Shown here in pieces: positions 1-9,171 of a stretch of 64,000 nucleotides of DNA. Made by a program: the position numbers and the translations under genes. How positions within the stretch are numbered: the stretch's first letter is position 1; the number at the start of each line of letters is the position of its first letter. The DNA is from JAJDXO01 sp965213765 (GTDB lineage Bacteria; Pseudomonadota; Alphaproteobacteria; Rhodospirillales; UBA2165), in assembly GCA_965213765.1 (NCBI GenBank), contig OZ243926.1, positions 434,001 to 498,000 of the forward strand. Reading direction: 5' to 3'. Under the pieces are notes generated by a model, which searched no databases, was not told the DNA's origin, and was given only the letters and a program-made list of their open reading frames with translations.

Positions 1-180
1 CTCCGGCGGGATCGACGGGCGGCCCGTGTGCGAGTAGGCCGCTGCGAACTCCGCCGAAAGCGACGTCAGAACCTCGTTCACGATCACCCGGATCAGCCGC
101 AGCGGATGCTTCGCCGGAACCCGGTTCTCAAGGTCGACGTAGCTGAAAAGGCTGCCGCTCGTTTGGTCCCCACCGCGCAT
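1..180 (-). mobile_element. IS5-type transposase, N-terminal part (cut by window edge)
   Basis: Reading the minus strand from the ATG at 180 gives 60 open codons that run off the window start. The peptide contains SLFSYVDLE, KHPLRLIRVIVNEV and GRPSIPPE, the typical N-terminal pattern of IS5/IS1182-like DDE transposases, which begin just like this before the catalytic core. Only this N-terminal piece is visible, so intactness cannot be judged. A 50-bp hairpin repeat lies about 75 bp upstream of its start; no clear terminal inverted repeat of the IS could be defined. This is the only insertion-sequence coding material recognised in the window. Confidence 0.75.
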
Positions 181-254
181 CCGATCCCCCTCCGTTTTAC
201 AAAACGAAGGAATCACGGCAAATGCTCAATTGCCAGGAGTTTTTCAGCAGCCTG

Positions 255-304
255 CTAGAGCAGTTTCCGGCCAAATTGAACCATTTGACCGGAAACTGCT
301 CTAG
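255..304. repeat. 50-bp hairpin repeat (dispersed palindrome or MITE-like)
   Basis: The arms CTAGAGCAGTTTCCGG (255-270) and CCGGAAACTGCTCTAG (289-304) are perfect inverted complements. Pairing continues inward with one mismatch, leaving a loop of about 6 bases. Repeats of the form AGAGCAGTTTCCGG..CCGGAAACTGCTCT are familiar as dispersed intergenic palindromes in alphaproteobacteria. It lies between the transposase start and the next gene and could also serve as a bidirectional terminator. Confidence 0.75.
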
Positions 305-333
305 CCTCCGCCTCTGACGGAGCGGCCACACAT

Positions 334-351
334 TTCCCGTTATAGCGGGAA
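334..351. promoter_or_regulatory. Short inverted repeat upstream of the DUF2786-like gene
   Basis: TTCCCG-TTATAG-CGGGAA is a perfect 6-bp inverted repeat about 20 bp before the ATG at 373. Its position fits an operator or a 5' leader hairpin. No regulator can be assigned. Confidence 0.3.
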
Positions 352-372
352 GTGCTAATATGACCGCTGGTC

Positions 373-930
373 ATGGAGGAGGCGACGATCGCCAAGCCAT
401 TTACCGAGACCGATCAAGAACGGCTCCGCAATTTGCTTGAACTAGCGGAAAGCAGTCCGTTCCCGGGCGAGCGGGACAATGCTCTGGCGGCAGCCAAGCG
501 GTTGGCCGAACGGCATGACATGAGCCTCGATGAAGCGGCGTCTCGGCAACCGGATCGTCAACGGGCGCCGGGCCGGCATTCGGCAATGGACGGGGAGTTC
601 GTCAGCCCGTTTGTCTATCGGCCGGACCGGAAGACCGGGGATCGTTGGCAACGGACCTCACTTGATCTGGCAGCCCAGGAGGCTGAGAAGAAACGTTGGG
701 AAGAGGCGGTCAGCGCGGCCCGGCAACGCGGTCTCGACGGCGGGAAGAAAAGCGAAACCGAAAGGTTTGGCACCCGGCGCCCCAACAGCCGGTCCCGGCG
801 CAACCCGATCGCGCACGCTAAGGTGCTCCTCAAGGAGACTTCACTCCCCTTTCACGAGATTGCCGATATCACCGGTCTCGACATCTACGACGTGATCGCG
901 ATGAAGCTGAAGCTTCGGGCCGCCGCGTAA
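373..930 (+). CDS. DUF2786-like hypothetical protein
   Basis: A 185-residue soluble protein. Residues about 12-50 (ERLRNLLELAESSPFPGERD, then ALAAAKRLAERHDMSLDEAA) resemble the N-terminal DUF2786 helix pair, in which a repeated cell-age or element count is followed by a xRLxxRHxxxxDE signature. The middle (residues 60-140) is basic and low complexity. The C-terminus (about 150-180) looks like a small helix-turn-helix, with HEIADITGLDIYDVIAMKLK reading as a recognition unit. A regulatory or nucleic-acid-binding role is inferred only. The gene converges on the MFS gene, with one base between the stop codons. The start at 373 lacks a strong ribosome-binding site. Confidence 0.65.
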   Translation: MEEATIAKPFTETDQERLRNLLELAESSPFPGERDNALAAAKRLAERHDMSLDEAASRQPDRQRAPGRHSAMDGEFVSPFVYRPDRKTGDRWQRTSLDLAAQEAEKKRWEEAVSAARQRGLDGGKKSETERFGTRRPNSRSRRNPIAHAKVLLKETSLPFHEIADITGLDIYDVIAMKLKLRAAA

Positions 931-931
931 C

Positions 932-2238
932 TCAGGCCCGGCCGGCTTCCATGCCCGGCGCTTCTCTCAACAGAGCGCGCCGCGCCAACAGCCAACACGC
1001 CAGCCCGACCAACATCGCACCGACAATTGCCGGCTGCAGGCCCACCCATTCGGCCACCGACCCCAACAGCAACGATCCCACCGCCGGAAGCCCGACGGCA
1101 ATGCCGGTGGTCAGGCTGATGACCCGCCCGCGCATCTGCAGGTCCACGGCGTTTTGAACCAGCGATTGCGACCCCACGGCGACAACGATCATGGACAGGC
1201 CGGCGCCAAACAGCAGCACCGCCCCGGCGGCGAAGTTGCCGGTCAGGGCCGCCCCCATCAGCACGGCATAGGCCGAGAAAAGCCCCCAAACCATGTACCG
1301 GCCCATGCCGCTATTCCGGCCGCGGAACGCCAGATAGAGCCCCGCCAGGAGGGAACCCGCGCCGGAGGTCCACTGAAGGACCGTATATCCGGTGGGGTCG
1401 TCGCCCTTGCCGTAAAAGATTTCCGCAAACGCCGGCAGCAGGTCGATATACGGCCGGGCCAAAAGGTGCGCGGACGCCATCACCAGAACCACAACCAAGA
1501 TGCCCCGGTGCGAGCCGATGTATCTGGCGCCATCCAGGATATCCGAGAAAATGCCGCCGCCCCGCCCCGCCCCGCCCGCTTTTCCTGAAGATCGAGACGG
1601 CTGAGCATGAAGGCATAGAAGTAGAAGCTGAGACCGTTCAGCAGGAAGGCGGCGGAGATGTCCAGAAACTGAACCACCAGCGCAAACAGGATCGGCGCAA
1701 TGAACGGTCCGGCTTGGAACGATGTGGTGTTGATTGCGATGGCCGAGGACAAGTCCTCGCGGCTGTTGATCAGGCTGGGAACCATGGCCTGCCGGGACGG
1801 CAGATCGAAGCCGATGGCGACGCCTTGAATAAATGCAAAAACCAGGAACCAGCGGACATCTTCGAGCCCATGGAAAACGGCAATGAACCAGACGACGGAA
1901 TTGGTTCCGCCAATCAGCAGCGCGATGATCGCCGTGCGGCGAAGCCCGAATCTGTCGCCAACCGCACCCGCCAATGGTGCCAACAAAGCTCCCGGCATCC
2001 GCGCCGCGAAAGCGATCAGGCCCAACCAAAACTCGCTTTCGGTAAGGCTCCAAACCAGCCAGCCGATGGCCACCAACTGAACCCAGAACCCAAGAACCGA
2101 GGCAACGTTACCGGTCCAATAAAGTCGGAAATTCCGGCTGGCAAACGCCCGGCCGATCCCCCCCAGCCTGTTGCCTGATGCCACCCCTGTTCGCTTTCGG
2201 TTGTTGACGCGCGGACGCCCACGCCTTGTCCGGATCAA
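932..2238 (-). pseudogene. MFS_3-type exporter, frameshifted in a GGGGC repeat
   Basis: Two minus-strand frames together encode one major-facilitator protein of the EntS/transmembrane secretion effector type (MFS_3). The 5' part (2238 down to about 1570) carries the first helices with AGAVGDRFGLRRTA as the loop 2-3 motif. The 3' part (about 1570 to 932) carries the remaining helices and ends normally. The switch falls inside a tandem GGGGC run (1558-1577, read on the minus strand), where removing exactly one 5-bp unit restores a 434-codon frame. So this is either a slippage mutation, a phase-variable gene or an assembly error. The TTG at 2238 or the GTG at 2184 could be the start; the second leaves more room for a promoter shared with the divergent oxidoreductase gene. 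Confidence 0.75.
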
Positions 2239-2248
2239 ATTCTAGTGG

Positions 2249-2959
2249 TTGAATGCGCCCGAACAAGAACAACGCCAGACCAGGGCCGTCCGGGACATGC
2301 GGATCGACATCGTCTTCGATACCATCTGCCCGTGGTGCTTCATCGGCAAACGCCGGATGGAAGCGGCGCTGGAGGCACGCCCGCACATCCAGTCCGATAT
2401 CAACTGGCACGCCTTTCTCCTAAACCCGGAGATGCCGGCCGAAGGCATGGAGCGGGAAGACTACATGCGGCTAAAATTCGGCGGCGAGACCCGCTCGCGT
2501 CGGGTTAATAATGCAATCAGTGCCGCCGGCCGGGCCGCCGGCATCAGCTTCGAATTCGGTAATATCCGCCGGACACCGAGCACCGTCGATTCGCACCGGC
2601 TGGTCCGGTTCGCCGGCCGGCACGGGAAAGCCGGTGGCGCCGTTGAAGCCCTCTACCGCACCTATTTTCTAAACGGTCAGGACATAGGAAACCGCTCGGT
2701 TTTGTTCCAGATCGGAGAACGTCTGGGATTGGACGTGGACCAACTGCGGACCTACATCTACAGCGATCTGGATATCGACGACATCGGCGAGCAAAACGCC
2801 CGCGCCCACCGTCTCGGCATCTCGGGCGTCCCCGCCTTCATCATCGACGGAGAGCTGTCCATCTCCGGTGCTCAGGAACCGGCGGTGTTTCACCGCATCT
2901 TCGATGTTGCCGAGGAAATGCGGCGCGAACTGATGGTCGAGGGCACGCAGCCGGTTTAG
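2249..2959 (+). CDS. DsbA-family oxidoreductase (FrnE/HCCA isomerase-like)
   Basis: A 236-residue thioredoxin-fold protein of the DSBA family (PF01323), close to FrnE-like proteins. The active-site motif CPWC is at residues 27-30 and is followed by FIGKRRME, the usual alpha-1 start. A cis-proline loop is visible late in the protein (GISGVPAFIIDGE). No signal peptide is present, so it should be cytoplasmic, like FrnE. FrnE-like proteins handle dithiol/disulfide exchange; the substrate here is unknown. The ATG at 2249 is used, with an internal ATG at 2297 possible. It is divergent from the broken exporter and its stop lies 7 bp before the inverted-repeat element. Confidence 0.85.
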   Translation: MNAPEQEQRQTRAVRDMRIDIVFDTICPWCFIGKRRMEAALEARPHIQSDINWHAFLLNPEMPAEGMEREDYMRLKFGGETRSRRVNNAISAAGRAAGISFEFGNIRRTPSTVDSHRLVRFAGRHGKAGGAVEALYRTYFLNGQDIGNRSVLFQIGERLGLDVDQLRTYIYSDLDIDDIGEQNARAHRLGISGVPAFIIDGELSISGAQEPAVFHRIFDVAEEMRRELMVEGTQPV

Positions 2960-2965
2960 AACAGC

Positions 2966-3280
2966 GGCGGTCTAGGGTCCGGACCCGATTGGGGGCTTCT
3001 CCTTTTTGCGCCCTCTCACCCTGCCCTTCTCCCCCTGAATGGGGGCGAGGGGACACGAAGCGGCAACGCAACTACTCCCTCTCCCTCTCTGAGGGAGAGG
3101 GCCGGGGTGAGGGTGATATGGAAATTCCCCCTCACCCAGCGCCGGGTAGGCTCGGCATTCGCCTCGCCAACCCTCCGCATCCCTCTCTCCCCGGAAGGGA
3201 GCGAGGGACCTTGTGCCGCGCCGTCCTCATCGCCGCAACACTCCTATGGCGGCTCAATCGGGTCCGGACCCTAGGCCGCC
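2966..3280. repeat. Inverted-repeat-bounded intergenic element with CT/GA-rich hairpins
   Basis: The 26-bp ends at 2966-2991 and 3255-3280 are inverted copies with one mismatch. Each contains the self-complementary core GGGTCCGGACCC. Between them lies low-complexity sequence (CCCTCTCCCTCT..GAGGGAGAGGGCCGGGGTGAGGG), a REP-like motif common between genes of many proteobacteria. No credible gene lies inside. The right arm covers the mfd stop codon (TAG at 3271-3273) and its last codons, so the element ends within the 3' end of mfd. It fills the gap between two convergent genes and may act as a terminator or be a non-autonomous mobile repeat. Confidence 0.7.
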
Positions 3281-6200
3281 GCCGCAATTGCCGAGAGCTC
3301 CTGTGCCAGGTAGCGGACGCCGTCGAAACGTTCGGGCGCCGTTTCCCATCTCCGCATGAAGACCAGGCTATGATCCGGGCGCAGCTTGGCTGTACCGGCC
3401 TGCGAGGTGATGAACTCGACCAGTCCGGCCGGATTGGCGAATTCGTTTTTTCGGAACGAAACCACAGCCCCCTTGGGACCGGCCTCGATTTTCTCGACCC
3501 CGGCCAACCGGCAGATGGATTTCAGCGCAACCACCTGCAACAGGTTCTCCACCTCATCCGGCAAAGACCCGAACCGGTCGATCATCTCGGCGGCGATCGC
3601 CTCGATTTCGTCGGTCGTCTGAACATTGCCCAGCCGCCGATAGAGCGACAAACGCACGCCCAGATCCGGCACATAGTCCGCCGGGATGAGCACCGGGATG
3701 CCGGCATCGATCTGCGGCGACCAGTGATCGGTACTCTCAATGGCGCTGCCGGCATCGGCCTTGGCCTCCGCCACGGCCTCTTCGAGCATTTGCTGGTAGA
3801 GCTCGATGCCGACCTCGCGAATATGGCCCGACTGCTCTTCGCCCAGCAGATTGCCGGCGCCGCGAATATCCAGATCATGACTGGCGAGCATGAAGCCGGC
3901 GCCCAACGAATCCAGGGTCTGCATCACCTCCAGGCGCCGCTGCGCCGTCGCCGCCAGCAGCTGGTTCGGCGGCAGGGTAAGATAGGCGTAGGCACGGACC
4001 TTGGACCGCCCGACCCGGCCGCGCAGCTGATAGAGCTGGGCCAATCCGAACATATCGGCGCGGTGGATGACGATGGTATTGGCAGCCGGCAAATCAAGGC
4101 CGGATTCGACGATATTCGTGGACAGAAGCACGTCGTAACCACCGTCGTAGAATTCCGTCATCACCTCTTCGAGCCTGCTCGCCGCCATCTGGCCGTGCGC
4201 GACGGCGATGCGGGCCTCGGGGACCAATTCCTCCAAGGTCTCCGCCACTCGCGCCAGGTCGGCGACCCGCGGACAGACGAAAAACACCTGCCCGCCGCGA
4301 TAGCGTTCACGCTGGATGGCTTCGCGGACTACCATCGGATCAAACGGGAGCACAAAGGTCCGAACCGCCAGCCGGTCCACCGGCGGCGTGGTGATCAGGC
4401 TCATCTCCCGGACACCGGTGAGCGCCATCTGCAGGGTCCGCGGGATTGGGGTCGCGGTCAGTGTGAGCACATGGACATCGGTGCGCAGCGCCTTTAGCTG
4501 TTCCTTGTGCGCGACCCCGAAATGCTGCTCCTCGTCGATGATCAGGAGGCCGAGGCGCTCGATGCGGATGGATTTAGCCAGCAGCGCGTGGGTACCGATG
4601 ACGATGTCGAGGGTACCGTCCGCGAGACCCGTGCGCGCATCTTCGGCATCCTTGGCGCCGACCAGCCGGGAAAGCTGAGCGACCCGAATGGGGAAGTGGG
4701 CGAAGCGCTGGCTAAAGACTTGATAGTGCTGGCGCGCCAGCAGGGTCGTCGGGACCACCACAGCCACCTGTCTGCCCGATAGGGCCGCCACAAAGGCCGC
4801 CCGCAACGCGACTTCGGTCTTGCCGAACCCAACGTCGCCGCAGATCAGCCGATCCATGGGTTTGCCGGCCGCCAGATCATCGATCACATCGGCGATCGCC
4901 TGGAGCTGATCCTCGGTCTCTTCATATGGGAAGCCGGCACAAAACTCGTCATACGCGCCATCCTGGGGCGCCATCACCTCAGCCGGGCGCAGTTCGCGGG
5001 AAGCAGCCACCTGGATCAGCTGGTCGGCCATCTCCCGGATGCGTTTCTTGAGTTGGGCCTTGCGCGCCTGCCAGCCGGCCCCGCCGAGGCGATCCAGTTT
5101 GACGCCCGAACTCTCATCGCCGTAACGGGACAGAACGTCGATGTTCTCCACCGGCACAAACAGCTTGTCGCCGCCGTCATAGTCAACGCGCAGGCAATCG
5201 TGCGGTGCGCCGGCGACATCAAGGGTGATTAGTTCCTGATACCGGCCAAGTCCGTGCTCCAGGTGAACCACCAGATCACCCGCCGTCAGGGCGGAAGTCT
5301 CGGCAATGAAGTTCTCCGGACGAATGCGCCGTCGCGCCCGCACCCGTAACCGTTCGCCGAGAATGTCCTGCTCGCTGACCAAGGCGATGCCGGGGGCGGT
5401 AAATCCGCGGGCAAGGTCGAGCACGGCGGTGGCGACCGCAGACGCCCCGGCACTCCGCTCCGGAGACCAATACTCCCCCGCCGGCCGGCTATCGATCCCA
5501 TGCTCCGCCAAGATGCCGGCAATGCGCTCCCGCGAGCCTTCGGAGACGCAACCGATCAAGACCCGCCGGCCGCCACGTTGGAGCTCGGCAAGGTGGTCAC
5601 GGACCGCATCGAACACATTGACGTCGGTCCGGGCCCGGGCGTCCGCAAAATCACGCCCCGGCCGGCCTTCCGCATCGAGCATGCTTTCCGAACCCTCGGG
5701 TGCGGCAAACGGCGTTAGCTGCAGGGCCACCCGTCCTTCGAGCGCCGCCTGCCATTCGGCTGGCGGGACATAGAGCCGGTCGGTCGGCAGCGGGTTATAG
5801 ACGGTCTCCTCGCCGGCGATGCCGCCGCCGTGAATCTCCACCCGCGCAGCATGGCATTCGGAAATCAGCTCCCACCGAGATTCCGCCGCCTCACCGCTTT
5901 GGTGATCGAGGATCACCGGAATGTCCTCGGCGTATGCCATAAAGCTGGTGAGTTCGCCCACAAACAGGGGCAGCCAATGCTCCGTTCCGGTCTGCCGGCG
6001 GCCGGCGGAAATCGACTCGTAGAGATGATCGTTCTTGATCGGCGCACCGAACAGCTCCCGATAGCCGGTCCGGAATGCCACCACGCTTTCCTCGGTCAAC
6101 TGAAGCTCGCTGACCGGTTTTACCTCGAACGACTCCACCTTTTCGACGGTTCGCTGACTGAAGGGCTCGAACGTCCGGATGCTCTCCAACTCCTCATCGA

Positions 6201-6756
6201 AGAAATCGAGCCGAAGGGGTGCCGCCGCCCCGGGCGGAAACAGATCGATAATGCCGCCACGGACCGCGTACTCGCCGGGCTCCATAACCACTTCGGCCCG
6301 GCCGAAGCCGTTGGCGGCAAGGAAGTCGAGGATGGCGGATCGGCTGGCATCCGCGCCCGGTCTCACGGTCAGGGAGGAGCCCATGAACAACTCCGGCACC
6401 GGCACCCGCTGCAGAACCGCCGAGATGGTCGTGACCACCACCCGGGGGCCAGCCGCATCGCCGCCGGACAGCCTCGTAAGCGCATTGACCCGCGCCGCAA
6501 GGATGTCCGAGCGGGGCGAAACGCGGTCATAGGGAAGACAGTCCCAGGCGGGAAATGAGATGATCTCCGTCGCCGGCGCGAAAAACCGCAGCGAATCGAT
6601 CACCGTCGCCATGCGTCGGTCGTCGCGGGCGATGAAAAGCACCCCCGGTCCGTTTTGAGCCATTGACGCCAGCACGCACGCATCGAATCCTTCCGGCGCA
6701 CCTGACAAAAGGGTACGGCCGGGGCTGTCCGGTATGTTGATCCTATCGAGCAACAT
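3271..6756 (-). CDS. mfd: Transcription-repair coupling factor Mfd
   Basis: An 1161-residue SF2 translocase that removes stalled RNA polymerase and recruits UvrA for excision repair. Domains in order: a UvrB-like N-terminal region with degenerate ATP motifs (about 1-350); the CarD-like RNA-polymerase interaction domain (about 485-555, including GDLVVHLEHGLGRY); the helicase core with Walker A GDVGFGKTE (about 637), the DEEQ box LLIIDEEQHFGV (about 740) and TATPIPRT; and a C-terminal TRCF domain. The length is usual for the family. The start overlaps the sdhE stop by one base (TGATG), so the two are translationally coupled. The final alanine codons and stop lie within the right arm of the intergenic repeat. 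Confidence 0.97.
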   Translation of the reverse strand: MLLDRINIPDSPGRTLLSGAPEGFDACVLASMAQNGPGVLFIARDDRRMATVIDSLRFFAPATEIISFPAWDCLPYDRVSPRSDILAARVNALTRLSGGDAAGPRVVVTTISAVLQRVPVPELFMGSSLTVRPGADASRSAILDFLAANGFGRAEVVMEPGEYAVRGGIIDLFPPGAAAPLRLDFFDEELESIRTFEPFSQRTVEKVESFEVKPVSELQLTEESVVAFRTGYRELFGAPIKNDHLYESISAGRRQTGTEHWLPLFVGELTSFMAYAEDIPVILDHQSGEAAESRWELISECHAARVEIHGGGIAGEETVYNPLPTDRLYVPPAEWQAALEGRVALQLTPFAAPEGSESMLDAEGRPGRDFADARARTDVNVFDAVRDHLAELQRGGRRVLIGCVSEGSRERIAGILAEHGIDSRPAGEYWSPERSAGASAVATAVLDLARGFTAPGIALVSEQDILGERLRVRARRRIRPENFIAETSALTAGDLVVHLEHGLGRYQELITLDVAGAPHDCLRVDYDGGDKLFVPVENIDVLSRYGDESSGVKLDRLGGAGWQARKAQLKKRIREMADQLIQVAASRELRPAEVMAPQDGAYDEFCAGFPYEETEDQLQAIADVIDDLAAGKPMDRLICGDVGFGKTEVALRAAFVAALSGRQVAVVVPTTLLARQHYQVFSQRFAHFPIRVAQLSRLVGAKDAEDARTGLADGTLDIVIGTHALLAKSIRIERLGLLIIDEEQHFGVAHKEQLKALRTDVHVLTLTATPIPRTLQMALTGVREMSLITTPPVDRLAVRTFVLPFDPMVVREAIQRERYRGGQVFFVCPRVADLARVAETLEELVPEARIAVAHGQMAASRLEEVMTEFYDGGYDVLLSTNIVESGLDLPAANTIVIHRADMFGLAQLYQLRGRVGRSKVRAYAYLTLPPNQLLAATAQRRLEVMQTLDSLGAGFMLASHDLDIRGAGNLLGEEQSGHIREVGIELYQQMLEEAVAEAKADAGSAIESTDHWSPQIDAGIPVLIPADYVPDLGVRLSLYRRLGNVQTTDEIEAIAAEMIDRFGSLPDEVENLLQVVALKSICRLAGVEKIEAGPKGAVVSFRKNEFANPAGLVEFITSQAGTAKLRPDHSLVFMRRWETAPERFDGVRYLAQELSAIAAAA

Positions 6757-7007
6757 CAGAGTGATCGGGTATAATTCAAGAGGCGGTCCATGATGCCGAT
6801 TTGCCGATCCGCCGGGATGTCTTCCTTCCCGGTAAGCCAGTTCATCAGGTCAACGTCGGACTCGTCGAGAACACGTTCAAACTCCGTCAACTCGTCCTCG
6901 TTCAGTTCAGCCAGATATTCCCTGGCAAAGCCGCCCATCAACCGGTCGGCTTCCTTGGTTCCACGGTGGGTGGCCCGGTACATCAGCCGTTTCTGAATTG
7001 CATCCAT
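6756..7007 (-). CDS. sdhE: FAD assembly factor SdhE
   Basis: An 83-residue protein of the SdhE/Sdh5 family that promotes covalent flavinylation of the succinate dehydrogenase SdhA subunit. The invariant RGxxE motif is present at residues 15-19 (RGTKE), followed by the five-helix pattern LMGGFAREYLAELNEDELTEFERVLD and a C-terminal DxDLMNWLTG stretch. It is directly upstream of and overlapping mfd and divergent from recG, an arrangement common in alphaproteobacteria. The ATG at 7007 gives the usual length. Confidence 0.94.
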   Translation of the reverse strand: MDAIQKRLMYRATHRGTKEADRLMGGFAREYLAELNEDELTEFERVLDESDVDLMNWLTGKEDIPADRQIGIMDRLLNYTRSL

Positions 7008-7089
7008 TTCGTCGGCCGCCAGCCTATACTCGCGCGTGGGCCCAGGATATAAATCGTCCAGGGGCTCCTGTCAGCCCCGGCACAGGTTC

Positions 7090-9171
7090 ATGAGACCCGA
7101 AATCCTGTTTCCCATCTTTGCCCCCGTCACCTCCTTGAAAGGGGTCGGGCCGAGAATCGCCAAGCTGATCGAGGGGATTGCCGGCCCTCACATCGTCGAT
7201 CTGTTCTGGCACCTGCCGAACGGTCTAATCGACCGCCGGTTCGCGCCAAGGATCGCCGATGCGCCGTCCGGCGTTATCGCGACGATCACGGTAGACGTGC
7301 TGTCCCATCACCCGCCGCCCAACCGGCGCCTGCCCTACAAAATCACCTGCGAGGACGAGACAGGCCGAATGTCGCTGGTCTTCTTTCATGCACGCGCCGA
7401 TTACTTGAACAAGATCCTGCCCGAGGGTGAGACGCGGGTCGTCAGCGGCAAGGTCGAGCGCTTCAACGATGAAATCCAGATGGCCCACCCGGATCACGTG
7501 GGCACCCCGGCGGAGCGCGACAAGCTTCAGGCGGTCGAGCCGGTCTATCCGCTGACCCAAGGCCTGTCCCTGAAAGTGCTGTCCAAGGCGATCGGCGGCG
7601 CCCTCCCTCTGGCTCCTGTCCTCCCCGAGTGGCTCGATCCGGCATTTCAGAAGAAACATTCCTGGCCGGCCTGGCGGGAGTCGCTGGAAACCTTGCACAG
7701 TCCCGAAACCGAGGATCATCTATCGCCGGAAACTCCGGCACGCTCCCGGCTCGCCTACGACGAACTGCTCGCCAACCAGCTGGCGTTGGCTCTGGTGCGG
7801 GCGCATATGCGGCGCATGCGGGGACGTTCCACGACCGGTACGGGCGTGCTCCGCAATAAGGTCCTGGCCGCCCTCCCCTGGCGGCTGACCAACTCCCAAT
7901 CCCAGGCGCTCGACGAGATCACCGCGGATATGGCTTCGGATGCCCGCATGCATCGGCTGCTGCAGGGTGATGTGGGCTCCGGCAAGACGGTGGTTGCACT
8001 GCTGTCCATGCTGGCGGCGGTCGAGGATGGCGGCCAGGCGGTGATACTCGCGCCTACGGAAATACTGGCCCGCCAGCACCTGGCGACCATCGCGCCTTTG
8101 GCCGAAGCCGCGGGCATTCAGGCGGAGATCTTGACCGGACGAGAAAAAGGCAAGAACCGGGACGGCATCCTGGCGCGGCTGGCCGATGGGACGGCCTCGA
8201 TCGCGATAGGCACCCACGCCCTGATCCAGACGGGGGTGGAATTCGACAATCTGACCATGGCGGTCATCGACGAACAGCATCGCTTCGGGGTTCACCAGCG
8301 GCTGCTGCTGGCCGAAAAGGGAGCCGCCGTCGATATTCTGGTGATGACGGCAACGCCGATTCCGCGGACCCTGATGCTCACCGCCTATGGCGACATGGAG
8401 GTCTCGAAGCTCTTGGAAAAGCCGGCCGGGCGCCAGCCCATCGACACCCGGACCATCCCGCTTTCGCGGTTGTCCGAGGTGGCCGCCGCCATCCGGCGGG
8501 CGCTTGAAACGGATGCTCGGATTTATTGGGTCTGCCCGTTGGTCGAGGAATCGGAGAAGATTGACCTGTCCGCGGCGGAGGACCGCGCCGAACAGTTGCG
8601 CCGACAGTTCGGGGATCGGGTGACGCTGGTCCATGGCCGGATGAAGGGTGCCGAAAAGGACAGGGTGATGGCTGCTTTCGCCGAGGGAAGCGCCCGCATC
8701 CTGGTGGCAACCACCGTCATCGAGGTGGGCGTGGATGTCCCTGAAGCGACCATCATGGTGGTCGAGCACGCCGAACGCTTCGGGTTGGCCCAACTGCATC
8801 AGCTTCGCGGCCGCATTGGCCGGGGCGATAAACCGTCTACCTGCCTACTGCTCTACGGCGACGGACTGACCGAGACCGCCCGGTCGCGGCTCAAAATCCT
8901 GCGTGAATCGGAAGACGGCTTCCGGATCGCCGAGGAGGATCTGCGGCTCAGGGGCGCCGGCGAAGTCCTGGGGACGCGGCAAAGCGGCTTGCCGGAGTTC
9001 CGCATCGCCGATCTGGCCGTTCATGCCGACCTGCTCGCCGCCGCCCGGGACGACGCGCAGCTGATTCTCAACCGCAATCCCGGCTTACGGGACGAGCGGG
9101 GCGAAGCCTTGAGAACACTGTTGTATTTGTTCGAGCGGGATGCGGCGGTGCGGTTTATTCGCTCGGGCTAG
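7090..9171 (+). CDS. recG: ATP-dependent DNA helicase RecG
   Basis: A 693-residue branched-DNA helicase that remodels stalled forks and Holliday junctions. It has an N-terminal helix-hairpin and wedge OB-fold domain (SLKGVGPRIAKLI near residue 15, wedge about 55-150). The SF2 helicase core carries Walker A GDVGSGKTV (about 293), the DEQH box VIDEQHRFGVHQR (about 393), TATPIPRT and motif VI HQLRGRIGRG. A TRG-type C-terminus follows. The frame is open from 7036, but the ATG at 7090 matches family starts (MRPEILFPIFAPVTSLKGVG). Its 3' end overlaps the convergent DUF502 gene by 17 bp. Confidence 0.97.
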   Translation: MRPEILFPIFAPVTSLKGVGPRIAKLIEGIAGPHIVDLFWHLPNGLIDRRFAPRIADAPSGVIATITVDVLSHHPPPNRRLPYKITCEDETGRMSLVFFHARADYLNKILPEGETRVVSGKVERFNDEIQMAHPDHVGTPAERDKLQAVEPVYPLTQGLSLKVLSKAIGGALPLAPVLPEWLDPAFQKKHSWPAWRESLETLHSPETEDHLSPETPARSRLAYDELLANQLALALVRAHMRRMRGRSTTGTGVLRNKVLAALPWRLTNSQSQALDEITADMASDARMHRLLQGDVGSGKTVVALLSMLAAVEDGGQAVILAPTEILARQHLATIAPLAEAAGIQAEILTGREKGKNRDGILARLADGTASIAIGTHALIQTGVEFDNLTMAVIDEQHRFGVHQRLLLAEKGAAVDILVMTATPIPRTLMLTAYGDMEVSKLLEKPAGRQPIDTRTIPLSRLSEVAAAIRRALETDARIYWVCPLVEESEKIDLSAAEDRAEQLRRQFGDRVTLVHGRMKGAEKDRVMAAFAEGSARILVATTVIEVGVDVPEATIMVVEHAERFGLAQLHQLRGRIGRGDKPSTCLLLYGDGLTETARSRLKILRESEDGFRIAEEDLRLRGAGEVLGTRQSGLPEFRIADLAVHADLLAAARDDAQLILNRNPGLRDERGEALRTLLYLFERDAAVRFIRSG

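Noticed and set aside
2989..4497. A 502-codon plus-strand frame
   Set aside because: It runs through the intergenic repeat and antisense to mfd, has low-complexity composition and no domain. It is a shadow of mfd.
7720..8799. A 359-codon minus-strand frame opposite recG
   Set aside because: Antisense to well-supported RecG helicase motifs and without domain content.
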